Positions 54,681-63,099 of a DNA stretch of 64,000 nucleotides are shown piece by piece. Location of the stretch: positions 2,297,001 through 2,361,000 of the forward strand of contig NC_013162.1 in NCBI RefSeq assembly GCF_000023285.1. Reading direction: 5' to 3'. Position 1 is the first letter of the stretch, and the number at the start of each line of letters is the position of its first letter. Source of the stretch: Capnocytophaga ochracea DSM 7271. Its GTDB lineage: Bacteria; Bacteroidota; Bacteroidia; Flavobacteriales; Flavobacteriaceae. The translations under genes were made by a program, and so were the position numbers. Under the pieces are notes generated by a model. The model was not told the origin of the DNA and made no database searches. It worked only from the letters and a program-made list of their open reading frames with translations.

Positions 54681-56045
54681 TTACACAGTCATACTAAATA
54701 TTTTGGTATTAGGCATTTTGCGTTGCAAGTGCAAATCAAAAGCCATACAGATATTTCTAATAAAAGGTTTTCCCTCATCGGGGACTTCTATATGATTACC
54801 TGCTATATGCAGTAAACCATCGTTTTGCATCTCTTGTAGATGTGTTATTACTTCTGTTATTTCAGGAAACTGAAGAGATTCGTCGTTCCAAGAAGTAGTA
54901 AACTGACACATCAAGTTGAGAATATGACGCCTAATAATTAAATCTTCTCTATTGAGAATATGCCCTTTACACACGGGTATTTCATTCTTCTCAAGACGTG
55001 CATAATAAGCATCTAAATCTTTCTCGTTTTGGGCAAAACCGTACCAACTATCGCTGATTGAAGACATTCCTAAGCCTATCATCACTTGGGTTTTGGAGGC
55101 TGTATAGCCCATAAAGTTGCGATGCAATTGATGATTTTTGAAAGCCTTATACATACTATCAGTAGGTAAAGCAAAGTGATCCATTCCTATTTCGGCATAT
55201 CCTGCTTTCAATAAGTATTGTTTTCCTACTTCATATAGCTCTCGCTTTACTTCGCCTGTGGGTACATCTTCATCTTTAAAACCACGTTGCCCACTGCCTT
55301 TTATCCAAGGTACGTGCGCATAGCTATAAAAAGCAATACGGTCGGGACGAAGAGTGTTACTCCTATCAATGGTAAAGAGTACATCGTCTAAGGTTTGAAA
55401 CGGTAAACCAAAGACCAAATCGTGGCTTACAGAGGTATAGCCGATAGCTCTGGCTTGCTGGGTAACACGCTTTACATTCTCAAAAGGTTGAATGCGGTGA
55501 ATGGCTTTTTGTATCTTAGGCGAATAATCTTGTACGCCATAACTCACGCGCCTAAAACCTAAGTCGTAAAGCGTTTGTAGGTGAGTTTCAGTGGTATTAT
55601 TAGGATGACCTTCAAAACTAAATTCGTGAGCATCAGCTTTATCAGCACGTTCAAAAATACCTTCTATCAAACGACGCAACTGCAAAGGTTCAAAAAAGGT
55701 AGGCGTACCTCCCCCTAAGTGTATTTCCTTAATACGAGGACGTTCTTTCAAAAAATCAGTGTATAACTGCCATTCTTTAAGTATTGCCTCTATATAAGGG
55801 GCTTCCATTTCGTGACGCTTAGTAATGCGTTTATGACAACCACAGAAAGTACAAAGACTCTCACAGAAAGGCAAATGAATGTATAGGCTAATCCCTTCGG
55901 TACTATTGCTCTCAGCATAGGATTTTCGTAAGCTCTCTAACCATTTTTCAGTAGAAAAAGTACTACTATCCCAATAGGGAACAGTAGGATAGCTAGTATA
56001 GCGAGGTCCAGCTACATTGTATTTTTGAATGAGAGATATTGCCAT
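54681..56045 (-). CDS. hemN: Oxygen-independent coproporphyrinogen III oxidase HemN
   Basis: 454 aa, the full HemN length. N-terminal YNVAGPRYTSYPTVPYW (HemN-type R-Y-T-S-Y-P), radical-SAM cluster motif HLPFCESLCTFCGC with Cys61, Cys65 and Cys68 (CxxxCxxC), the GGGTPTFF SAM-binding strand, then VSHDLVFGLPFQT and GMDHFALPTDSM. It makes protoporphyrinogen IX without oxygen, matching a microaerophilic or anaerobic life. Confidence 0.96.
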   Translation of the reverse strand: MAISLIQKYNVAGPRYTSYPTVPYWDSSTFSTEKWLESLRKSYAESNSTEGISLYIHLPFCESLCTFCGCHKRITKRHEMEAPYIEAILKEWQLYTDFLKERPRIKEIHLGGGTPTFFEPLQLRRLIEGIFERADKADAHEFSFEGHPNNTTETHLQTLYDLGFRRVSYGVQDYSPKIQKAIHRIQPFENVKRVTQQARAIGYTSVSHDLVFGLPFQTLDDVLFTIDRSNTLRPDRIAFYSYAHVPWIKGSGQRGFKDEDVPTGEVKRELYEVGKQYLLKAGYAEIGMDHFALPTDSMYKAFKNHQLHRNFMGYTASKTQVMIGLGMSSISDSWYGFAQNEKDLDAYYARLEKNEIPVCKGHILNREDLIIRRHILNLMCQFTTSWNDESLQFPEITEVITHLQEMQNDGLLHIAGNHIEVPDEGKPFIRNICMAFDLHLQRKMPNTKIFSMTV

Positions 56046-56216
56046 TTTCTGTAAAAACGGGGCAAAGGTATAAAAAAAAGTGGAAAGTGAAAAGAGAAAA
56101 GAAAAAAATATAGATTCGCTAATACCGTAATGCCAATAATATCAAACTAATGACGAGGTACGAATGACGGAACAAGCTACACGGGTGAATAATTATAAGA
56201 CGAACAACAAGAGGTT

Positions 56217-56386
56217 CTACAGTGGCTCTACAGTGGCTCTACAGTGGCTCTACAGTGGCTCTACAGTGGCTCTACAGTGGCTCTACAGTGGCTCTACAGT
56301 GGCTCTACAGTGGCTCTACAGTGGCTCTACAGTGGCTCTACAACGAACAAAAGACGAACTATGAACGAAGGAATAACGAACCTAAG
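56217..56386. repeat. Tandem 11-bp repeat array D (11 copies plus four ACGAA units)
   Basis: Eleven exact copies of CTACAGTGGCT from 56217 to 56337. The array passes into four divergent units beginning ACGAA at 56343, 56354, 56365 and 56376, again 11 bases apart. The main unit is the complement of that in array A; ACGAACCTAAG (56376-56386) also occurs in array B. Just upstream (about 56165-56208), GACGGAACAAGCTACACGGG resembles the stem-loop flanks of array C. The 435-base gap contains no credible gene. Confidence 0.96.
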
Positions 56387-56480
56387 GCAAAGGAAAGTTA
56401 TTTGAATATTGAATATTAGACATCTATGTTTAGATTCGTTTGCAGAAAAAATAGCAAGACTCTTTTAATCTTGTACTTTT

Positions 56481-57149
56481 CTAATTTGACTGCAATATAT
56501 TTAAAAGGTTTTCATTAAACCATTTATACCGATTGATAATCATAATATGAGTACCATTTTTTACTACAATAGCATTTTTTATGTACTGAATAGGAAAAAC
56601 AGGATCTTTATCTCCGTGAATGTGAACTGTGTGGGGTAAAGGTTCTTTTTGTTGCCAATTCACTATGCGGTCTATTGACCAATCGAGATAGGCAGGGGAG
56701 CGCATTCCTATATATTTCTCGTATAGAGCTATTCGTTTGGTCATCAGTTCAGAAAAAGAAAATCTTTTCCAAAACTCCAAATCGCTGATAGTACGAGTGG
56801 GCAATAGCTTATGCAGGTTTGTATAGCGTGCCAAGAGCATTTTTTTAGGCAGTTCGTACTGTGTTTTTACGCTGGAAATGAGGACTATTTTTCGATAATC
56901 GTTCAGTTGTTTAGCTATCTCTTGTACAATAATTCCTCCAAATGACACCCCTAAGAGCACAGGAGAAGGCTCGGTAATTGCTACTGCAATACGTCCTGCA
57001 TAGTGAGCTAGACTTTCTTCCTTTTCGGGAGTAATCCAGTCGAGTAAGTGCACACGGAAATTGTTGGGGAATTGCAAACGCTCGAAAATCTTAGGGCTGG
57101 CAGCCATTCCAGGCATTAAATAAATAGAAAGATTATCTTTTATATTCAT
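56481..57149 (-). CDS. Alpha/beta hydrolase
   Basis: 222 aa from the Met at 57149 (MNIKDNLSIYLMPGMAASPKIF). Nucleophile elbow GVSFGG (Ser about 79), acidic residue in HGDKDPVFP and His in NGTHIMI make a full catalytic triad. No signal peptide. The substrate is unknown. The frame extends upstream to 57191, but the chosen Met fits the family start better. Confidence 0.8.
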   Translation of the reverse strand: MNIKDNLSIYLMPGMAASPKIFERLQFPNNFRVHLLDWITPEKEESLAHYAGRIAVAITEPSPVLLGVSFGGIIVQEIAKQLNDYRKIVLISSVKTQYELPKKMLLARYTNLHKLLPTRTISDLEFWKRFSFSELMTKRIALYEKYIGMRSPAYLDWSIDRIVNWQQKEPLPHTVHIHGDKDPVFPIQYIKNAIVVKNGTHIMIINRYKWFNENLLNILQSN

Positions 57150-57177
57150 TTGATATTGCTTTTTTACGAAAAATAAG

Positions 57178-57185
57178 TAACTTTG
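57178..57185 (+). promoter_or_regulatory. -7-like element upstream of the acetyltransferase gene
   Basis: TAACTTTG with TTG at 57156-57158 (19-base spacer). The next gene starts 173 bases later, so the leader would be long. Confidence 0.35.
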
Positions 57186-57358
57186 CACCAAATTTTAAAT
57201 GAGTAACAGGTTATAGGTAAAAAGTAAAAACTAACGATAGTTAGGTATGTGAATGAGGTATAACGCTCATTTCTTACTTCTTATCTCTTATCTAGACAGA
57301 AGCAAAAGTACAACATTTTTGTCAAATAACGAATATTACTAATTAAAAACATAGTACA

Positions 57359-57640
57359 ATGGAAGTAATAGACAGCGAATTTTCACGTCAATACCAAGCC
57401 AAAATCAACGGTGAACTTGCCTTTGTAGAATACGCTATTCAGGAGCGTAAGATATTCTTTACCAAAACATTGCTACCTGAAACGACGGACGAAGCGCTCA
57501 TTGATGAATTCTTTAAAGGGGTAATAGCCTTAGTAGCTGAGAAAAAATATAGAGTGGTGCCCGTTTGTCCTGTGGCTATTGCTTTTTTTAAGCGTAATAA
57601 GGAGTGTAAAGACATACTTCCTGCTGGTATCAGGATTTAA
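57359..57640 (+). CDS. Small GNAT-like N-acetyltransferase (YjdJ type)
   Basis: 93 aa. Short GCN5-like fold: GELAFVEYAIQERKIFFTKTLLPET, DEALIDEFFKGVIALVAEKKYRVVPVCPVAIAFFKRNKE. The VPVCPVAIAFFKR segment and length match the YjdJ-like acetyltransferase family, which lacks much of the canonical GNAT N-terminus. The substrate is unknown. Confidence 0.8.
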   Translation: MEVIDSEFSRQYQAKINGELAFVEYAIQERKIFFTKTLLPETTDEALIDEFFKGVIALVAEKKYRVVPVCPVAIAFFKRNKECKDILPAGIRI

Positions 57641-57804
57641 TAGTTAATGATTAACGGTTAATTAAAAAACTTAGTTTTACATTGATTATATACAGATAAA
57701 GTATGCGAGGGCAGAGTATGTAAGGTATACGCTCTAACAAAAAGAGCAGGGCTCTCCCCTACTCTCTTAACTATGTAGATAAAAAAGAATTAATAATATA
57801 TTAT

Positions 57805-58770
57805 ATGAAAGCCGTATTTTTAGACCGCAACACGCTCTCTGAGCGCATAGATGTAGATATCCCGAAAGGGATAGCCCAATGGGTAGCCTTCCAAAAAACA
57901 GCTCCCGATGAAATTGTTCAACGTCTCAAACCTGCTGATATAGCTATCGTGAACAAGGTGAAACTCGATGAGAGTATCCTTAGGCAGTTGCCTAACCTTA
58001 AGCTCATTCACCTTACTGCTACGGGTATGGATAATATCGATAAAGAGGCTGCGAAAGCCTTGGGTATAGAAGTGAAAAACGTAGCGGGTTACTCTACTGA
58101 AAGTGTAACAGAACACTTCTTCTTGTTGTTACTATCGGCTATGCGTGCCCTAAAAACCTATCACACAAGTGTAGAAGATGGTACTTGGGAAAAAGATGGT
58201 CGTTTTTGCCTTACTGAGCCACCGGTGTTTGAATTGCATACCAAAACCTTAGGGATTATAGGAGTAGGCAACATAGGGAAAGCTATTAGTAAAGTAGCTG
58301 AAGCCTTTGGTATGAAAGTGCTATGGGCTGAACGCCAAGGTAAAGCACCACGTAGTAAAGAATATACTGAGTTCGACAAGGTATTGGCACAGAGTGATAT
58401 CATCTCGCTTAACTGTCCGCTTACTCCTGAGACTAAGCATTTAGTAGATGAAGATTTCATCTCTAAATTGCGTAAAAAACCATTAATTATCAATATGGCT
58501 CGTGGAGCTATAGTAGACCCTCAGGCGGTATATGAAGCTATAGAAAGCAATCGTATAATGGGCTTTGCTACCGATGTGTTTGAAGAAGAACCACCAATGG
58601 CTAACGACCCTCTACTAAAAATAGCCAACCACCCTCGTGTGATTTACACTCCTCACGTGGCTTGGGCGAGCGAATACGCACAAGATAAGTTATGGCGTAT
58701 CTTGAAACGCCAAGTAGAAGATTTTATCGTAAAATATAAAACAGAGCATAAGGAAAATGAAAAAGCATAA
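57805..58770 (+). CDS. D-2-hydroxyacid dehydrogenase, probable phosphoglycerate or glycerate dehydrogenase
   Basis: 321 aa. NAD-binding loop TLGIIGVGNIGKAISKVAEAFGMKVLWAE (about 148-176), catalytic Arg in NMARGAIVDPQ (about 233), Glu in DVFEEEPP (about 262) and His in YTPHVAWAS (about 281). No C-terminal ACT domain. The serC start lies inside its end (14-base overlap), so a role in serine synthesis as 3-phosphoglycerate dehydrogenase is likely; the sequence also resembles glycerate/hydroxypyruvate enzymes. Confidence 0.85.
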   Translation: MKAVFLDRNTLSERIDVDIPKGIAQWVAFQKTAPDEIVQRLKPADIAIVNKVKLDESILRQLPNLKLIHLTATGMDNIDKEAAKALGIEVKNVAGYSTESVTEHFFLLLLSAMRALKTYHTSVEDGTWEKDGRFCLTEPPVFELHTKTLGIIGVGNIGKAISKVAEAFGMKVLWAERQGKAPRSKEYTEFDKVLAQSDIISLNCPLTPETKHLVDEDFISKLRKKPLIINMARGAIVDPQAVYEAIESNRIMGFATDVFEEEPPMANDPLLKIANHPRVIYTPHVAWASEYAQDKLWRILKRQVEDFIVKYKTEHKENEKA

Positions 58771-59818
58771 TTTTAGCGCAGGCCCCTCTATCTTAGCACC
58801 TGAGGTATTCCAAAAAGCCTCTAAAGCCTTATTAGATTTTGAGGGGACTGGCTTATCTGTAATAGAAATATCACACCGCAGTCCAGAGTTTGTACGCGTG
58901 ATAGAACGCGCTCGTGCATTGGCATTGGAAATCGCTGGATTGGACGATTCGTACACTACACTCTTCTTGCAAGGAGGAGCTAGTATGCAATTTTTGATGG
59001 TGCCATACAACCTCCTCGAAACCAAAGCTGCTTATATAGATACAGGTACTTGGGCTAACAAAGCACAAAAGGAAGCTGCTCTCTTTGGCAATGCCGAAGT
59101 GATAGCCTCTTCTAAAGCCGATGGGTATAAGTATATTCCAAAAAATGTGACTGTCCCTACTGATATCGATTATCTGCACATCACTACCAATAATACGATT
59201 TACGGTACCGAGTACCACAGTTTACCTCAAACGAGCGTCCCTTTGGTAGCCGATATGAGTTCTGATATTTTCTCACGTCCGTTAGACTACAAGCAGTTTA
59301 GTTTGATTTATGCGGGTTCACAGAAGAATTTAGGAGCTTCAGGGTCTACCTTAGTGATTGTAAAGAAGGATTTATTGGGCAAGGTAAGCCGTAAACTGCC
59401 TTCGATGATGGACTACCAGTTGCATATTAAAAACGATAGTATGTTCAATACACCTTCTACTTTTGCAGTATATGTAAACCTATTAGTACTCGAATGGATA
59501 CAAGCACAAGGTGGATTACAAGCCTTAGGCAAACGCAACCGAGCTAAAGCCGATTTGCTTTACGGAGAAATCGACCGCAATCCATTAGTAGTGGGGTATG
59601 CTAATAAAGAAGACCGCTCCCTAATGAATGTAGTGTTCAACCTCACTGACGAAAGCACCAAAGAACGCTTTGACGCTTTGTGTAAAGAAGCCAATATCAG
59701 TGGAATAAAAGGACACCGCAGTGTAGGAGGCTATCGCGCTTCTATCTACAATGCTTTGCCTTTACAAAGCGTACAAGTATTAGTAGATGTACTTAAAGAA
59801 TTTGAACGCACCGCGTAA
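58757..59818 (+). CDS. serC: Phosphoserine aminotransferase
   Basis: 353 aa. Starts KKHNFSAGPSILAPEVF, the SerC hallmark. Substrate segment ISHRSPEF, cofactor region LFLQGGASMQFLMVPYN, and the PLP lysine in YAGSQKNLGASG (Lys190). The C-terminal SGIKGHRSVGGYRASIYNA carries the phosphate-binding His-Arg. It converts 3-phosphohydroxypyruvate to phosphoserine. It overlaps the upstream dehydrogenase gene by 14 bases. Confidence 0.97.
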   Translation: MKKHNFSAGPSILAPEVFQKASKALLDFEGTGLSVIEISHRSPEFVRVIERARALALEIAGLDDSYTTLFLQGGASMQFLMVPYNLLETKAAYIDTGTWANKAQKEAALFGNAEVIASSKADGYKYIPKNVTVPTDIDYLHITTNNTIYGTEYHSLPQTSVPLVADMSSDIFSRPLDYKQFSLIYAGSQKNLGASGSTLVIVKKDLLGKVSRKLPSMMDYQLHIKNDSMFNTPSTFAVYVNLLVLEWIQAQGGLQALGKRNRAKADLLYGEIDRNPLVVGYANKEDRSLMNVVFNLTDESTKERFDALCKEANISGIKGHRSVGGYRASIYNALPLQSVQVLVDVLKEFERTA

Positions 59819-59839
59819 AGAAGAATAATATAGAAAACA

Positions 59840-59872
59840 AAATAAGTCCGATACAAATATCGGACTTATTTT
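59840..59872. terminator. Bidirectional intrinsic terminator
   Basis: AAATAAGTCCGATA, a short loop, TATCGGACTTATTT, between the convergent serC and nrdA genes. Confidence 0.9.
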
Positions 59873-59921
59873 ATATTATACAATATGTTATTTAATCTCT
59901 AAGACTTTATAATCAAATGTA

Positions 59922-61577
59922 TTAAGCTTCACAACTACTACAGTTTACAAAATTCATCATCATTTCTTTTGCTACTGATTGACTGCGCTGATAATACAAA
60001 CTTTTAACTCCTAATTTCCAAGCCTCAATAAGCACTTTATTCACATCGCGAATAGGCATCGCTGAAGGAATATTTAAGTTCAAACTCTGCGTTTGGTCAA
60101 TGTACGCTTGACGCTGTGCCGCTTGTGATATAATTTCCATCGGTGAAATCTCTTTAAAAGTTTTAAACACATTCTTCTCTAATTGAGATAACTCTTGCAA
60201 GTGTTGTACAGAGCCATTATTCAAACGAATAGAACGCCATACCTCTTCATTATTAAGACCTTTTTCCTCCAAAAGTTGAGTGAGATACTTATTTTTGCGC
60301 ATAAAGTTCCCTTTAGAAAGCCCTACTTTATAGTAATTGCTCGAATAAGGTTCGATACCTGGTGATACCTGTCCTAAAATAGCCGAACTGGAAGTGGTAG
60401 GAGCGATTGCCATAGTAGTAGTATTTCGTCTACCATATCCTTTTAAAATTTCTGGTTCTCCATAAATATGAGCTAACTCTTTAGTTGCCTTATCAGCTTC
60501 TTCACGAATGTATCTAAAAGCACGGGCATTGAACTGTGTTGCCTCAAAGCTCTCAAAAGGTATCATATTGCGTTGCAAGTAAGAATGATATCCTAATACA
60601 CCCAAACCTAAAGCACGATGACGAATAGCAAAATTGCGAGCTGCCTGTAAATAGTAATTACCCTTTGTTTTTTCTATAAACTCTGAAAGTACCGCATCTA
60701 AAAAGAATACCGCTAACTTTACTGCTTTGGTATCTTTCCACTCATCAAAGAGCTCTAAGTTCATAGAAGAAAGACAGCAAATAAACGATTCATCTTCACT
60801 AGAAGGTAACATAATCTCACTGCACAAGTTACTTGAACGAATGAGCATATCCTTATCTTTATACACTTGAGGGCGATTACGATTGGCATTATCCGTAAAG
60901 ATAATGTAAGGTAAACCTTTTTGCTGGCGAGACTCCAAGACACGAGCCCATAGGCGACGTTTTTCTACATCACCATCTATCATTTCTTGCATCCAATAAT
61001 CAGGTACACAAATACCAAAGAAAAGATTCTGAATAGGGAATTCTACATCTTTAATTTGTAGAAACTCTTCGGCATCAGGATGGTCTATATCTAAATAAGC
61101 AGCAAAAGCACCGCGCCTTACTCCTCCTTGTGATACAACGTCCATAGCTGAATCGAACAACTTCATAAAACTAACCGCCCCACTTGATTTACCATTATCG
61201 GTAACTGCAGAACCGCGACTACGCAATTCGCCAAAATAACCAGAAGTACCTCCCCCTATTTTGGTTTGCATAATCACCTCTCCAAGTTTATGAGTAATCC
61301 CCTCGATGCTATCAGGTACGTGCACATTGAAACAAGAAATAGGCAAACCTCTTTCAGTACCCATATTTGCCCAAATAGGAGATGAAAAACTAATCCAACC
61401 TTTAGTAATCATTTCTTTGAAAGCAGGCTGTAATTCGGGTTTATAAAGCCTATGTGCAGCAGCACTTGTAATGCGGTCTATCGCACCTTCTACGCTTTCT
61501 CCTTTTAGTAAATAGCCTCTATTGAGGATTTGTTCAGACTCTTCATTGAGCCACCAAATGTCTTTTTCTTCGTTCAT
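59922..61577 (-). CDS. nrdA: Ribonucleoside-diphosphate reductase alpha subunit (short, no ATP-cone)
   Basis: 551 aa, class I catalytic subunit. Catalytic region: GLPISCFNVHVPDS, SNLCSEIMLPS, QTKIGGGTSGYFG, SQGGVRRGAFAAYLDIDHPD; C-terminal redox pair CSSC (Cys546 and Cys549). It lacks the N-terminal ATP-cone of E. coli NrdA (about 760 aa), starting directly with MNEEKDIWWLNEESEQILNRGY. The beta subunit (nrdB) is not beside it. Makes deoxyribonucleotides. Confidence 0.93.
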   Translation of the reverse strand: MNEEKDIWWLNEESEQILNRGYLLKGESVEGAIDRITSAAAHRLYKPELQPAFKEMITKGWISFSSPIWANMGTERGLPISCFNVHVPDSIEGITHKLGEVIMQTKIGGGTSGYFGELRSRGSAVTDNGKSSGAVSFMKLFDSAMDVVSQGGVRRGAFAAYLDIDHPDAEEFLQIKDVEFPIQNLFFGICVPDYWMQEMIDGDVEKRRLWARVLESRQQKGLPYIIFTDNANRNRPQVYKDKDMLIRSSNLCSEIMLPSSEDESFICCLSSMNLELFDEWKDTKAVKLAVFFLDAVLSEFIEKTKGNYYLQAARNFAIRHRALGLGVLGYHSYLQRNMIPFESFEATQFNARAFRYIREEADKATKELAHIYGEPEILKGYGRRNTTTMAIAPTTSSSAILGQVSPGIEPYSSNYYKVGLSKGNFMRKNKYLTQLLEEKGLNNEEVWRSIRLNNGSVQHLQELSQLEKNVFKTFKEISPMEIISQAAQRQAYIDQTQSLNLNIPSAMPIRDVNKVLIEAWKLGVKSLYYQRSQSVAKEMMMNFVNCSSCEA

Positions 61578-61948
61578 AACTTTTTATTTTCGGGGTGCAA
61601 AGTAACAGCTTTATATTCTAATTTCACCCTCTATCCAAAATAAGTTATTAACAAAGTTTTTAACAATATAATAAAATCAGCTTCTTAGGATAATTTTTTA
61701 ACATACAGTTATACTTTTATATTACTTGAATGGCTAAAATAATAAAAATTAAATGTATGGGAAAGCAAAAACTATTAAAAATAAGAAGATATAGAAAAGT
61801 AGAAATATAGCTGTTAATTACTACAAATCAACGTGTTAAAAAGAATTGTTATATTTAAAACAAAATAGTAGTACAATTTTATCTAAAATATTTTGTTCTT
61901 TCAGATAACTTTTGTACTTTTGTAGCGTTAAGTATAAAAGGAAATCTT
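61578..61948. other. Divergent intergenic region between nrdA and the PAS gene
   Basis: 371 AT-rich bases. A CAAAGTAA at 61599-61606 gives TTACTTTG on the minus strand, a weak -7-like element for nrdA; the PAS promoter lies at the other end. No NrdR-like repeat, gene or RNA is apparent between. Confidence 0.5.
61892..61922 (+). promoter_or_regulatory. Promoter for the PAS gene
   Basis: TTTG at 61892-61895, a 19-base spacer, TACTTTTG at 61915-61922, 26 bases before the ATG. Confidence 0.75.
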
Positions 61949-62638
61949 ATGTCAGAACTAATTACTAGACCTATACCTATTGATGAAGAAGTAGTGTGGG
62001 ATAAAACAAAAACTATTATCAGTACTACTGATAAGTTGGGTGCTATTACTGACGTAAATCAAACATTTATAGACGTTTGTGGTTATCCTGCGGTTGAATT
62101 ATTAGGAAAACCACATAGCATCATTCGTCACCCCGATATGCCTAAAATCATATTTAAGATTACTTGGGATAATATTTTGGCGGGGAGAAACTTTCACGCT
62201 ATTATTAAAAACTTAGCTAAATCGGGTAAGTATTATTGGGTAATTACCGATTTTGAAGTAGGCAGGAATATTATTGGGGATGTTGTTACTATTATGGCGC
62301 GTCAGCATTCAGTACCTAAGTATGTAATTACAGAGCATATTGAGCCTTTATATCAAACGCTCCTTAAACTTGAAAAAATAGGAGATATGGAGCTCAGTAA
62401 TCGTTATTTTAAGGGCTTTTTAGAAAAACAAGGCAAATCATATATTGAATATATTATGGATATTATGGACGAAAGCAAGCGAGAAATTCACTTTGATCCT
62501 ATCCCTAATATGCCTCACACTGATACTAACATTGGAGACTATGAAATTTCTGATGATATATTTAGTGAAGAACATCACGAAGAAGAAACTATGATGCAAC
62601 GCAAGAGTTTCTTTGCAAAATTATTTTCTACGAATTAG
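61949..62638 (+). CDS. PAS-domain protein (Aer-like sensor domain)
   Basis: 229 aa. Residues about 15-125 form a PAS fold of the Aer type: TIISTTDKLGAITDVNQTFIDVCGY, then LLGKPHSIIRHPDMPK and GRNFHAIIKNLAKSGKYYWV. In E. coli this domain binds FAD and senses redox or oxygen. The remainder is acidic, with a DISDDIFSEEHHEEE-like stretch, and lacks any receptor, kinase or methyl-accepting signalling domain, so output is unclear. Own promoter and strong terminator: a single gene. Confidence 0.75.
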   Translation: MSELITRPIPIDEEVVWDKTKTIISTTDKLGAITDVNQTFIDVCGYPAVELLGKPHSIIRHPDMPKIIFKITWDNILAGRNFHAIIKNLAKSGKYYWVITDFEVGRNIIGDVVTIMARQHSVPKYVITEHIEPLYQTLLKLEKIGDMELSNRYFKGFLEKQGKSYIEYIMDIMDESKREIHFDPIPNMPHTDTNIGDYEISDDIFSEEHHEEETMMQRKSFFAKLFSTN

Positions 62639-62661
62639 AATTTTGCAAATATCACAATAAG

Positions 62662-62702
62662 AGGAGAGCGTATCTATTGCAATAGATACGCTCTCCTTTT
62701 TG
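62662..62702. terminator. Strong intrinsic terminator (36-base palindrome)
   Basis: AGGAGAGCGTATCTATTG and its exact complement, 18 bp without a loop base between, followed by a T-run. Lies between the convergent PAS and yajC genes. Confidence 0.93.
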
Positions 62703-62715
62703 GTTCTTTCTATGA

Positions 62716-63024
62716 TTACGATTCTTTCTTGTCTTGAATTTCTTTCTTGTCGTCTTTTAATTTAGCTGACAGTTCCATAGAAATAGCAGAACGTTCAAAT
62801 TTGATTTTTCCTGAAAGTGTTTCTAAGACACAAGTATCATCAGTAAGTTCTACAATGCGTCCGTGCATACCACTTTTAGTAATTACTTTATCCCCTCTTT
62901 TCATTCCTTCAATAAAGTTTTTTTCTTGTTTTTGTCGTCTTACTTGCGGACGAATCATAAAAAAGTAGAATACTAAGATTATCAATATAAGAGGTAGTAA
63001 ACCACTGTTCATCAATTGTTGCAT
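62716..63024 (-). CDS. yajC: YajC, Sec translocon accessory subunit
   Basis: 102 aa. N-terminal single helix (GLLPLILIILVFYFFMIRPQVRRQKQ), then FIEGMKRGDKVITKSGMHGRIVELTDDTCVLETLSGKIKFERSAI, the YajC beta domain. Inner-membrane partner of SecDF. It is followed upstream by nusB on the same strand, probably as an operon. Confidence 0.95.
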   Translation of the reverse strand: MQQLMNSGLLPLILIILVFYFFMIRPQVRRQKQEKNFIEGMKRGDKVITKSGMHGRIVELTDDTCVLETLSGKIKFERSAISMELSAKLKDDKKEIQDKKES

Positions 63025-63099
63025 ATTTATTAATTTAATTATTAGTTTTTAGTTATTTTAGAAAATTGTAATTAGGAACTTTTAGCTTTTGGCTTTCAA

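Noticed and set aside
56164-56419. Plus-strand frames of 65-66 aa made of WLYSGSTVALQ repeats
   Set aside because: An 11-base unit without stops reads as an 11-residue repeat in every frame; the frames end where the array ends.
57690-57780. A tRNA-like or attenuator-like GC-richer stretch before the dehydrogenase gene
   Set aside because: Some short complementary words exist, but no cloverleaf, no T-arm and no convincing terminator/antiterminator pair.
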